The translations under genes were made by a program, and so were the position numbers. DNA of 64,000 nt from Alnus glutinosa (taxonomy: Eukaryota; Streptophyta; Magnoliopsida; Fagales; Betulaceae). The stretch lies in contig NC_084886.1 in the NCBI RefSeq assembly GCF_958979055.1, forward strand, positions 38,646,154 through 38,710,153. Direction: 5' to 3'. Positions 10,540-22,483 of the stretch are shown piece after piece (the stretch's first letter is position 1; the number at the start of each line of letters is the position of its first letter). Below the pieces are notes generated by a model, which saw only the letters and a program-made list of their open reading frames with translations, was not told where the DNA came from and searched no databases.

Positions 10540-11215
10540 GTACCTTATAGTAAAAGATCCCTTGACCTTGTGGAATAATTTAAGAGAGAGATACGAGTAC
10601 CAGAAGACAGTTAACCTCCCAAAATACTCATTATGGTTGGATGCACTTAAAGTTGCACTCTTTAAAATTAGTTCGCAGTTAAAACTGTGTTGTGAAAAAG
10701 TCACTTATGATGATATGTATCATATTCCATGCCTCGAATGTGCTCCTACAGCAGCAATATCAAGAGCGTAATTTTACAAGATATTCTGAATTAATATCTT
10801 GTTTTATAGTGGCTGAGTAAAACAACGAGTTATTAATGAAAAATCACCAATTCCGTCCAACGAGTTTTACACCATTTCCTGAAGCAAATGGAACCTCATT
10901 TCATGGTAATAAAGGAAACCGTGATCGTGGACGTGGACGTGGTAGAAAATATATATATATATATATATATGTATTATAGAAGTCAAGGGGAACGTAGTCA
11001 TAATTCTTACAAGCGAAATGTTCATTTTCACCAGAAGTGGAACCACACTGAGGTGAAACAAATGAAAACAAAGGTTTACAGAATAAACCTACAAAAAAAC
11101 TATGAAGATACATGTTACACATGTGGTATGAAACGACATTGGACGCGTACTTCTCGTACGCCTAAGCATCTAGTAGACTTATATCTAGCCTCTATAAAAG
11201 AGAAAGAAAAATAGA
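10540..11215 (+). pseudogene. Copia Gag remnant
   Basis: The piece at 10562-10771 has the LWNNLRERY and QLKLCCEKVT motifs of the copia Gag (UBN2-type) domain. The piece at 10888-11214 has a CCHC-like knuckle, C-x2-CG-x3-HW-x4-S, whose last Cys is replaced by Ser. An AT microsatellite (about 10951-10970) has expanded within the frame and produced a run of Ile-Tyr. Frames are discontinuous, so this cannot make Gag. Confidence 0.8.
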
Positions 11216-11459
11216 TTAAAATGAATTTTGCTAATCACAGTGATCCTGTAGATCCTCCAATTTTTCTTGATATTCTAAATGAAGAGGGTATCACTCATCT
11301 TGATGTTTCTAACATCCTTGTAAACTTTAACAGCAAAACCTGATTTTTTGATTGGAGATTAATATGTTTTCATTATGTCTTATTCACATCATGTTTACAT
11401 TATCAACTTTATTTGTATTTTGTTCTTTTCTTTATGAGTAATGAAATTTAATATATATT

Positions 11460-12790
11460 TTGTTTATATATGGAGGCATGGGTCATACTGATGGAATGAT
11501 TAATTCTAAGATGATTGGTGAAGATTTGTATCTAGCAGACGGCTGTACAACGCACACAATTCTTAGAAATAAGAAATATTTTCAATACTTAATATCAAAC
11601 AAAGCTAGTGTCAATACAATATCAGGTTTATTAAACCTAATTGAAGGCTCTGGAAGAGCGAATATCATATTGCCAAAAGGAAAAAAAATTGTATTGACGA
11701 TGCTTTGTATTCTTCTAAATCTAGAAGAAATTTAATTAGTTTTAAGGATATTTGTCTAAATGGTTATCATGTTGAAACCACTAATGAAGGCAGTAACGAA
11801 TATCTTTATATTACTTCAATAATTTCGGGCCAGAAACTCATATTGGAAAAACTACCTGCTTTCTCTTCCGGGCTGTATTATATAACAATAAGAACAATTG
11901 AATCACATGTTGTGATGCGCTATAACTGCTCTAATCCAAAGATGTATATGCTTTGGCATGATTGTCTTGGACATTCGAGAACAATTATGATGCGTCGAAT
12001 AATTGAGAACTCTCATAGGCATCCCTTAAAGAACCAGAAGATTATTTTGCCAAGTGATTATCCTTGTGATGCATGTTCTCAAGGTAAACTTGTTATCAAA
12101 CCATCCCCTTCTAAGGTAATTGTTGAATCTCCATCATTCTTACAAAGAATTCAGGGGGATATATGTGGGCCGATTCACCCTCCATGTGGGCCATTTAGAT
12201 ATTTTATGGTTTTAATAGATGTATCAACTAGATGGTCACATGTTTGCTTGCTTTCTACTCGTAATGTTGCATTTGCTAGACTTCTTGCCCAAATGATTAG
12301 ATTACAGGCACAACTTCCTGATTATCCAATTCAATCTATTCGGATGGATAATGCAGATGAATTTATATCTCAAACATTTTTATGACTATTGCATGTTAAT
12401 CGGTATTAATGTTGAACATCATGTTGCTCATACTCATACTTAAAATGGTTTAGCTTAATCGTTTATTAAACGACTTCTGTTAATTGCTCTACATTTGTTT
12501 ATGAAAACAAAATTTCTTGTTTATACTTTGAGACATGTAATATTACATGCTGCATCATTACTTGAGATCAACTACCAAATATTTTTCAATTTTTGGTTGT
12601 GTTGTATATGTTCCAATTGCTCCACCTCAGTGCACTAAGATGGGACCTCAACGTAGACTTGGGATTTATATTGGTTTTGATTCTCCCTATATTATTAGAT
12701 ACCTTGAGCCTCTAACTGGTGATATTTTTAAAGCACATTTTGAAAATTGTCATTTTGATGAAAATATATTCTCATCACTAGGGAAATAAA
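11460..12790 (+). pseudogene. Copia protease and integrase remnant
   Basis: The first frame (11460-11735) is the protease region (LYLADGCTTHTIL, in which the usual D-S/T-G is altered). The second, overlapping frame (11705-12385) holds the GAG-pre-integrase zinc motif (LWHDCLGH and CDACSQG) and the integrase core with GDICGPI and RMDNADEF. It ends in a stop inside the core. A third piece (12547-12789) is the integrase C-terminal part with GIYIGFDSP. Frame changes and stops separate the three. Confidence 0.87.
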
Positions 12791-13459
12791 AGTCATTGTC
12801 AAAGCACGACAATAAATCACTTGGAATAATTCGACGTTATCTAATTTTGATCCTCGTACAAATCAATGTGAACTAGAAGTTTAGAGGATCATTCATTTGC
12901 AAAAGTATTGCAAATTAATTGTCAGATGCATTTACTGACAACAAGAAAATAGTTAAGTCTCACATTCCAGCTGCTAATACTCTAGCGAAGATAGAAGTCC
13001 CTATAGGACAATCAATTAATATAGCAGCAAATGAGTTTAAGGCATGCCTAAAGAGTGGAAGACCTATTGGTGCAAATGATAAGATTCTCTGGAAGAGAAG
13101 GAAATGAAATCGGCGCTCCTGAAGAGGCCTTACCCACAAAACAGGCAACGAAAATTGATCTATCCAAACTTTTTGTACAAAATTCTCCTGGAAATGAATC
13201 CCTTGAAGAGGAATCCTTTGAAGAGGAATCTCCTGAAGAGTTACCTCCTGAAAAGGAGCAAGTACCTGAAAATAATGAGATCTCAATAAATTATACAAGT
13301 ACAGGAGAAATATTGGATAAAAACAAAATTGTTGTCGACAACATATTTTCATTTAAAGTTGCATTTGACATTACCAGAAGTAATGATGATATTGAACCAT
13401 AATTCGTCGAAGAATGTCGACGTATAAATGATTGACCAATGTGAAAATAAGCAATTCAG

Positions 13460-15010
13460 GTAGAATTGAACTCACTAGCAAAATGTGAAGTATTTAGACC
13501 TGTAGCCCAAACACCTAAAGGTGTATCGCCTGTTGGATACAAGTGGGTATTTGTACGAAAAAGTAATGAGAAAAATGAAATTGCGAGATATAAAGCAAGA
13601 CTTGTTGCACAAGGTTTCCTGCAGAAACCTTGTATTGATTATGAAGAAACATATTCCCCTGTAGTGGATGCAATTACATTTAGATTTTTGATTAGCTTGA
13701 TAGTTACAGAAAGTTTAGATATGCGTTTAATGGATGTGGTTACAACATATTTATATGGATCATTTGATAATGATATATACATGAAAATCCATGAAGAATA
13801 CAAAATGCCTGAAGCATATAATTCCAAATCCCGAAGTATTTATTCTATCAAGCTACAAAGATCTTTATACGGTTTAAAACAATCCGAACACATGTGGTAC
13901 AATCGTCTTAATGAATATATATTGAAAGAAGGATTTGAGAATAATCCAATTTGTCCATGCGTTTTCATTAAGAAATCAGAATATGGATTTGTTATCATTA
14001 CAGTTTATGTAGATGATTTAAATCTTGTTGGGATTCCATAAGAGCTCATAAAAACTACTACTTATTTAAAAAATGAGTTTGAGATCAAAGATCTTGGAAA
14101 GACAAAATTTTGTCTTGGCTTACAGATTGAACATTTTCAAAATGGAATTCTTATTCATCAATCAACATACACAGAAAAAGTCCTGAAGCACTTTTACAGA
14201 GAAAGCTCATCCTTTGAGCACTCCAATGGTTGTTTGATCACTTGATGTGAAAAAAGACCATTTTCGCCATCGAGAAGATGACGAAGAAATTTTTGTCCTA
14301 AGTACCATATCTTAGTTCAATTGGTGCACACTTGTATCTTGAAAATTGTACACGACCTGATATAGCATTTTCAGTTAATTTACTAGCAAGATACACTTCT
14401 ACACCAACTCGAAGGCATTGGAATGGGGTCAAACATGTTCTACGTTATCTTTGTAGAACAACTGACATGTGATTATTTTATCCAAAAGGTTCAAATTCAC
14501 AGTTAGTTGGATATGCAGATGTGGATTTTCTTTCTGATTCGCATAAAGGTATATCTCAAACATGATATTTATTTACATGTGGAAGTACTGCTATTTCATG
14601 GAGATCTGTCAAGCAAACACTTGTTGCTACTTCTTCAAATCACTTAGAGATTATTGCAATTCATGAAGCAAGTCGGGAATGCATATGGCTAAGATCATTA
14701 ATTCAACACATTCGAGAAAAATGTGGTTTATCCACAGTCAAAGATAGCCTGACAATATTATATGAAGATAATGCTGCTTGTATCACAAGATCAGATGATG
14801 ATACATTAAAGGTGATAAAACAAAACACATTTTACCGAAATTCTTTTATACACATGAGCTCCAGAAGAGTGGTGATATTGATATGAAGCAGATACGATCA
14901 GGTGACAATTTGGTAGATTTATTTTACCAAAACATTATCAACTGCAACATTTAAGAACTTGGTAAATAACATTGGAATGCGACGACTCAATGATCTTTTA
15001 TCAGAAACAA
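13460..15010 (+). pseudogene. Copia reverse transcriptase and RNase H remnant
   Basis: The open frame at 13466-14041 contains YKARLVAQGF, SLYGLKQ and the polymerase motif YVDDLN of copia reverse transcriptase. It then reaches a stop. Beyond it in broken frames are the connection segment (KNEFEIKDLG), RNase H pieces (TRPDIAFSVN, ISWRSVKQTLVATSS) and the end motif near 14830-14870. Three or more stops lie between 14040 and 14900. Confidence 0.9.
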
Positions 15011-15257
15011 TTGAAGTTCGTCATGCTAATGAGGGGGAGTAAAAAGATTATGCTGATTGTACTTTTTTTTTCCTTCGCTAAAGTTTTTTTCCATTAGGTT
15101 TTCCTTTGCAAGGTTTTAACGAGGTAGTTCTAAAGCATATGACGACACACAAGAATAATGTACTATTTTTCCTTCGCCATAGGTTTTTTCCCACTGGGTT
15201 TTCCTTGGCAAGGTTTTAACGAGGCATATTCTTAGGGTATGGTCATCCAAGGAGAAG

Positions 15258-15565
15258 CGTTATGAATGCATTCATGCATTTGATGGGTGACTATTTAGTT
15301 CTATCTCTTGGAATTCTACACATTCATGTCATCTTTTTAAATTCCATAACATTCATGTAATACATTGATGTAGTCTTTTAATTCATGTATTACCCTTTCA
15401 TATTCCTTAACCTCCCATTATGATTCAATGTCTATAAAAAACAGTGTTGAGGTGTATGTAAAGACACACAATAATAGAAAAGAATCATACATAGTTCCTG
15501 AAGAACTAATTTCACATATTGCAATCTCTTTATCTTGTCTTGTTATTTTCTTTAATTGTACAACA
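15258..15565 (+). repeat. Copia 3' LTR
   Basis: Near copy of 9859-10165, beginning CGTTATGAATG (the first T of the expected TGTT is C) and ending AATTGTACAACA. Confidence 0.9.
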
Positions 15566-15807
15566 TGTGTTGGTTTTTCTTATATTTTATATCTGTAAAT
15601 GTTTCCTGTTTCCACATGATATTTTGTGATTTATATTATTTGTTAATAACTTAATATATTTATTTTTCTGCTTCTTCTCATCCATAAATAAATAAATCTT
15701 ATAAAGCAGTGGGCATTTCGGTGCCTAGCAAGTAGCAACAGCTATTTTGGCCCAAATTACTAAAGTTTTGGGTAGCTTTAGTAATTTTCTTATTTTAATT
15801 TTTTAAA

Positions 15808-15851
<44 letters not shown>

Positions 15852-15940
15852 TATCGGTTATAACTGGGTATATATAATTGCTAAAACCGGTAATCGCTCC
15901 AGTAGAGGCACTTACAGATTATTTTCAATCAGGTACCAAA

Positions 15941-18900
15941 TGTGACGACCCGTTTTTTTTTTTTTTTTTTTTTTTATAAATAAAACGTAAAAACGAGTCC
16001 TCACAGTGGCACGACGATATGTCGCAAAGCCAACATATGGCACATGCCCCATAACATGTACCTGATAATCAGAGTATAACATACATCTATCTATGCAGCG
16101 GAAAACATAAATCTGAATAGCGGAAATTACAACTTATACATCTATCACAAATTAATTACAACAAAGAGCCATTTAACATCTATCTGTTTGAGTCTTATTA
16201 ACACTATAACAATAATGGCTTAACAATTAATAAGTGACACAAACGTCACAAGCCATACCAAACCTATAAAATAGTGGACAACCCGTGGTCCGACAATTAC
16301 AACTGTCGCGGCGAGCTTCAGTCATAACATCCCAAGCACACTGCTACCGACCCATCGACTATACCGAAGTACCTGCAGCCAAAGAAACATCATCTACACG
16401 GTTGTGGTGGTATCCACATCCGCATAGGTGAAATTATGAGTTCACCGCCTTAGTATACCTCATACTAAGACCTCAGTGGTATAAGACTAACTGAGTTTTC
16501 ACAAAGAACCAACCTCTATTTATTTTTAGTCGTGCGATCACTATATTAGCCACAATTTACCAACAGCTAATGCAGCAAACACCGACTATTCAGAAATCAT
16601 TTAAAACATACTATATAGCTGTGAAAACATATAGAAGTTCCAGACATCCCTCCTTGGAAGTTTCTATATATAGACCCATCTATAATAATACTTTTCACCG
16701 GTCGCTTGGACATATGTGCACACGATCACTCCATCACAGATATCACGTATACACATAAGTCTTAAGCAAAGAACATGGCATCTTACTCTTCCGTACTAGG
16801 ATAACATCCTTCAGCAAAACACTCGCAACACCATCTCTAATCGTATTCCAGCTTCGTGCCTTGATGTCAGTAGATCATGAGAGCACTAGAGTTAAACTCA
16901 ATCATGCTAACACGTCTTTCCTGAAGAACAAGAACAGTCAACCTTCCTACTCATAGACATGCCATTACTCGCACCTGGGTAGTCATGTATCCATGTACTT
17001 TCAAGTTCAATGTATGCTATTAACACATGGACCATCCGATAGAAATATACATAAGATCTTTTCCATGAAGACTCTTATGCATACTACTACGTCTAGCAAA
17101 ACTACTCATATCATAAAAACAACTCTCACAAAACAATGCTATAATGCTATGCATGAACTGGGGCTGATACTGTTATGCTGCTGATACTGATACTGCTGAT
17201 ACTGTTATGCTGCTGATATACTGATACTGCTGGTATGTATGCTCTATACTACATGCTCAATGTTCCGTGCTTGACCAGTATATATTTCACTACTGTGTCA
17301 CGCTGAAATCATACATTTGTTAAATCACATCCTCTCAAAACTAAACAAATCCAGCATTTTACCCAACACTTTGAAATCATTCAAAACTTAGTTTCTTTAT
17401 AAAATCTAAACAGTTTCAACATGACATGTTCTCAAACAATTTGCATAATTTAAATCTCAACCGCAGAACTTAACACTTTAAATCTAGTCAATACTTTTCA
17501 CTCATACACTATCTCTTTAACATCATTGACATAGTTTAAACATAATCGAAACTAAACAAATCATCTCAAAGCATATACATTTCATCATATGGTTGGTTCA
17601 GTTTCAATAACAATATATATATTTTTATCAATCCAATACATATAAAAATATATTTTCTCAGTGAGTGGAATACCCACCTTGGCTGCATTGGACTCCAACT
17701 CAAACACTCCTTGGACTCTAGTCACTTGGACTCTACATTGGAGAACCCATTGAAGTCTCCAATTATAATACGATCCTGCAAACATTGGTAGCATTAGACT
17801 ATGCTATTGAATCACATACTCTATGACATCTTAACTACCCGCGTGCTCACACGTTGTGTTACCCGTGTTTAAATCTAGTTAAGCACCTTAAACTATTATT
17901 AAGTTATCATTTAGGCTTAGGTTCCTATTTATCATGTTTAGTAACACAATGGTGTGTTTATTATTTTACTAGCTTATCTATTGTTGTTGCATTTCATTAT
18001 CTTTGTTTCGCTCTTAAACGACTCGTTGCTTATTTACAAAGTTAACATTGTATATTTAAGGCTTACTAATTTAAACACAACTCCAATACACCTAGGCATT
18101 TCACACTGTCCTAATACCCTTTACACATTAATTCATCATCATGTCTTTTCTAACATCCAAACCAATCAAAGCTCATAGACATTACCAAATATATCTACTA
18201 ATACTCAACACCACATAATCATAATCACCAATAATCTATTAACATAATCTTCCTAAACAACACACTTAGGGGATGACATAACCATTAATAATCCATACTC
18301 ATGTGGCTATCAGAACAACTTATTGCGAACCCAACACTTCCATTCAATTACTTAAAAATTAGCAATATAACTTAAATCACATCCTTTACACAACAAAGAT
18401 TAACTTCTCTTAATTGGAAATACTTTCCACCAAAGCTTAACATCAATTCATCAATATTCATTGAAAATCAACTCTCAATTATAACCCCTATCATCCATTC
18501 AGCCTAGCTTAGGGAAATACCCATAGAAACCATACAAATCAAACATCAACTTAAAGACATAACAAAAGCCTCAAAATCAACTCCGGATATCCATCAAAAT
18601 AACACTATGGAAACGTAATTAAAATCCACCCATCAAAGCCTTAACTCCTATCCATAAGCATAATACTCAATTTATAACTCTCAAGTCCAGATTCGGATTT
18701 CCATCAAAATACCCTTCAAAATCACTTTCCAATCAAGTACCAACAACCTACCATAGAGCATTAATCATAGGCTAACATATTCATTAACTTACAATTCCAT
18801 AACAATTCATCACAACTAGAACTACATATCCATCAATATCAACAATAATATCTTCCAACCGCATACCCATAAATCCAACTCCCAATTTCTGATTCAACCA

Positions 18901-20223
18901 AAATACACCCATTAAAATTGCATCAAAAGCCCTCAAAGAAATTCCAACATTAATTCTGCCGAGACCCCAAAGAAGAACAACCATTCATTCGGTTATCTTA
19001 AGATAAATTGCCACCAAGAGCTAAAGCTTCATCAAGGGAACACAGCTTAACTAGAAATCAAACTCATCCATGAAATCCAACAACAAAGACACACCCATCA
19101 TAATCACTACAAATCCCATCAAAACTCATCAATTGTTCTCCCTATAATCTTAAAACAATAATCGTCCTCTAACCACCTAGAAAACCATTAAACCATTAAT
19201 ATTCCATATTCAACACTTTAAAGGAATACAACTAAAAACCACTCTAATCCACCAACAATTTATAGCAAAACATTAACTACAATTCAACACCAATAATCAA
19301 CATTAAAATTCTAATTCAAAATCCAATATTAACCAAGCTCAAATCCACAACACTCAATTCAATACCTATAGCCATTGCCGACACAACCATAGAAAACCCC
19401 CCAAAAATTATCAAACCCTAATTCCATAATAATCAAACCAACCCACAAAAATTATAGAATATACACCTTGGGGATTTTCCTCAATAAATCCGCCGGAAAA
19501 CGCCACTGGAAGTCGCCGAAAATTCACCGGAAAAACCAGCTTCACGCCGTCGGGTTCTAGGTTGCTCGGGTCACTGGGTCGCAGATCTGAGCTCACGGTT
19601 TGCGGGTCTAGGCTACGGGTCTTCTAAGCTCACGGGTCTTCGCCAGAAACTGCTAAAGGAACAGCCGGATTTCAGCCCTGGCCGCCGATCATGGAGGATC
19701 GGGTTCAACGAGTTCTCGGGTCTCACGGGTTCGCCAGAAATTGGGTCTGGGTTCCGCCGGAAATCACTCTGCCACGCCGGAAATCGCGTCCTCCAGCTCC
19801 GCCGACGTCCCCTGCGACTCACCATGGTTGGCCGGAAAACCGGACCTCACGGAGGTCAGGTCTTCCTCACGGCATCTCTCTCTCGGTCTCATCTCTCTGT
19901 CTCTCCACTCTCTCAATCCCACGATCTCTCCCTCATTCTCTCACTGTCTCTCAACTCACTCATTCGGTAAAGAGAAGAAGAAAAGAAGAACAGAGAAGAA
20001 GTAGAAAGAAGAAGAAAGAAGAACAACAAGAAAAGGACAAGCAGTCGTGGACTGCTGTCCACCGAGGAGAAAAAGAAGAAAAAGAAAAGGAAAAGAAAAA
20101 TGGATAAGGGAGAAAAAGAGGAAAATTACTAAAATGCCCCTCAACTTTAATTCTTTTATTTGTTAATTATATAAACATAATTTATAACTGGTAAATCTCC
20201 TATTTATTTTCTTGGTCTTCACA
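15941..20223. mobile_element. Very long (4.3 kb) solo LTR with CCAAA target duplication
   Basis: Begins TGTGACGACCCG, ends GGTCTTCACA, so the ends are TGTGA/TCACA inverted. CCAAA flanks both sides (15936-15940 and 20224-20228). No retroviral domain lies inside. Its contents include a T-run at the start, GCAGCGGAA, tandem GATACTGCT words at 17160-17235 and a TC/AG-rich leader-like part at 19860-20110. Such long, non-coding LTRs are known from the Tekay/Del chromoviruses of gypsy, which fits but cannot be proven here. It lies in the CCGGTT-rich element, whose sequence resumes right after it. Confidence 0.8.
17159..17236. repeat. Imperfect CTGATACTG tandem repeat
   Basis: GCTGATACTGTTATGCTGCT and CTGATACTGCTGATACTG alternate for about 78 bp inside the long LTR. 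Confidence 0.7.
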
Positions 20224-20424
20224 CCAAATCGGTTTCTTAATTTTTCGGTTACTGATTATCGATTAAACTGGTCGAATTTACCCCTACTGATCCTAGCAAG
20301 GGTGGCGACCTAACCCAAGAATGTGAGGACCCAACCAAACATATTTGTTTTGATTCTGCTTCGGACAAGCTCCAATTTCATTTAAATGACAAAACTACCC
20401 TCACGACACTCTCTTCTAACAGTG

Positions 20425-21310
20425 ATAGGTTGTCAATTTTTGACACGACCTTCAAACTCGACACGAATTTATAAGGTTAGAGTTTAGGCTAAACGAGTCG
20501 GCGAGTTAACGGGTCGACCCGTTTGCTGACATGATTATAACTGGGTTGATGAGCTGGCTCACAGGTTGACCCGCCAATCCGGTTATGACAAGTTAGGTTT
20601 TTGGGTCACCCACCAACCCTCAGACCCGGTTATTTATTAATGTTTTTTTTTTTTTTTAGAAAAACAACCAAACAAACCGAAGTTACCAGCTCTTAGAAAA
20701 CTCAAAACCCTATAATCACTTTCACACATTCGTGACATTCCAGACTCCAGAGTCCACTCCAGCCGTCGTCTCTCTCTCCACTCTCCAGCAGCTCCAGCGT
20801 CCAGCCCACTGTCCGGCAGCGGCCAGCGCTGTTTCTCTTCTTCTTCTTCTCACTCGACTCACTATCTCGGTATATCGGTATATCCATTATCCCTCTCTCT
20901 ATCATGAATGCGGGAATGAAATTCAAAATCTTAAATTTTTTCTCTGATTGTTGCTTTGAATTTTTGTGGTGTTAAAATATGTGCTTTGTTTGAATTTTTT
21001 TGTTCTCGGTTTGTTGGTAATGTTGGTGCAGTTCTTGTGTTTCATCGATGAGAAATTTTTGAGGGAAAAGAGAAAGGTTATTGTTTGTGGTTTGGAAAAC
21101 TGAGGGACAGAGGAGGAGAAGGAAATGTCGGGTGTTAACAGTCGGGTCGCATGACCCATTAACTTAATCGAGTCGGGTGACCCGGCGGTTAGTTGTATTC
21201 GGGTTTCAACCCGGTTAATAAAAATCGTGCCGGATTCGAGTCGGCCTAAACAGGTTGACGGTCAAGCGGGTTGATCCGAACCAGACAACCCGTTTTGCCA
21301 ACCCTCAATC
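20425..21310. mobile_element. hAT-like non-autonomous element next to eIF2 gamma
   Basis: The left end AGGTTGTCAATTTTTGACACG and right end GACAACCCGTTTTGCCAACC (reverse complement GGTTGGCAAAACGGGTTGTC) are near-inverted. Both sides are full of GGGTCGACCCG / GGGTCACCC words, a familiar feature of plant hAT MITEs. The middle (20640-21130) has a CT-rich, leader-like segment, perhaps a remnant of the transposase promoter. No transposase frame is visible and no clean 8-bp target duplication was found. Confidence 0.6.
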
Positions 21311-21319
21311 CCTAGCGCA

Positions 21320-21427
21320 CCAAAATAACCTTAAATCTAAAATCTTTGCTTCTCTGAGCTCCCCAAAGACGACCCTCTCACACTCGCTCCTGTCGGCTCG
21401 CCCTCCGGTTCAAATTCAACCAATCAG
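21320..21427 (+). other. eIF2 gamma 5' leader exon (start approximate)
   Basis: Non-coding exon inferred from the donor site CAATCAG|GTCCGT at 21427/21428 and the acceptor at 22461/22462, which lies 22 bp before the start codon. The leader intron is 1.03 kb, T-rich and includes CT-rich words at its 5' end. Long first introns in the leader are common in plant housekeeping genes and often raise expression. The start of transcription was not located. Confidence 0.55.
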
Positions 21428-22483
21428 GTCCGTCCTTTCTATCTCTCTATCTATGTCTCTCTCTGCGATTAATCTCTTGCGTGCGATCGACATTTAAGTG
21501 TACTTTGTGGCTGGTGGAGTGTTCCATTTTCGGTGTCCGATTTGTGAGCTTTTTTGGGGCTGGAATTGGTTGGTTGTTCAGTGTATATAATTGAACAGCG
21601 GATTAGGGTTTTGGGGTATCTAACCAGACTTTGTGGGTTTATCTAGGGTTTTTGATAATCGTTTGTTGTTAAAGGAATCATTTTAGAACTGAGAAATGCT
21701 CGCCATCACGATGGTGATGCTGTGATAAAGAACGAGTTTTTGGGGGATTTGTACGGCTTTTCGTTTGTCTTTCTGGGTTTAAGCTGAAGAAATGACGCTT
21801 TTATTTCCTTCATATTTAGGGTTCTGTGTGGATTTTTCTTTCCTTATTGGAAGGATTTGGCTGGGAATTGGTGGATTAGAGAATCAGAGTTTTGTGGGTT
21901 TCTCTGTTTCATTAGGAAGATTTAGTTATTATGGTTTTGCATGGTGAATTTGTTGTGAAAGAAACACTTGTCACAAAAAAAAAAATTTGCTGTGGAAGAA
22001 ACGTTTGGCGTCTCTTTAGGATGCATAAAAGAAGCTTCTTTTTTACCAAATGTAAATTATTACTCCAGCTCGATTGTATTCTAGGTGCATTATGTATTAC
22101 TTATTTTCAGGGTCAGTTGGTGTTAATAAGATTTGATTCATACGCTTTTTCATGGTGTATTCATTCTGATTTTAATGTTGGTGTCTTTGTAGGTTGCATA
22201 AAGAAGTTTCCTTATGATCAAATGTAAATTATTTTGATAAGATGATCAATTGTAAATTATTACCCAAGTCTGGTTGTACTCTAGGAGCAGTGTGTATTAG
22301 TTATTTTGTGCAGTAGCTGACAAGCGTAGTGATGAGATATTCTCTGCTTAATAGTTGTCTGTGACGTTTTATGGTGCAGTTTCTTTCATTTTATAAGCAA
22401 AAATATGTTCATTACTTGCTCGTTGAACTTTGCCAACAAATTGAAAAGTTCTTTCATCCAGGGGGCTTTTAGAAACAGTCAAC

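Larger units (their letters stand above)
9859..15565 (+). mobile_element. Ty1/copia retrotransposon, full-length but decayed
   Basis: Two LTRs of about 307 bp (9859-10165 and 15258-15565) enclose Gag, protease, integrase, reverse transcriptase and RNase H remnants in copia order (integrase before reverse transcriptase). A primer-site candidate, TTATCAGTACGAAGCTCTA, follows the first LTR at about 10168, and a purine tract CCAAGGAGAAG precedes the second. Flanks GGTGT (9854-9858) and TGTGT (15566-15570) are a target duplication with one mismatch. The LTRs differ at roughly 20 places by eye, so the insertion is not recent. Stops and frameshifts disable every domain. Confidence 0.92.
8022..20290. 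mobile_element. Degenerate CCGGTT-rich element split by three later insertions
   Basis: The left part (8022-8272) starts TAGGGATGAAAACCC and is rich in AACCGG/CCGGTT. The right part (20229-20290) contains CGGTTACTGATTATCG and ends AATTTACCCCTACTGA, roughly the inverse of the left end. Between them 15566-15940 carries TTATCGGTTATAACTGGG, and 9781-9858 is a short link. Removing the three insertions joins about 760 bp. The near-inverted ends and CCGGTT content suggest a non-autonomous hAT-like element, but no clear 8-bp target duplication was found. Confidence 0.45.

Noticed and set aside
19691-20107. 138-codon frame as a gene
   Set aside because: Lies within the long solo LTR, low-complexity and Arg/Glu-rich at the end because of AG-rich sequence. 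No family.
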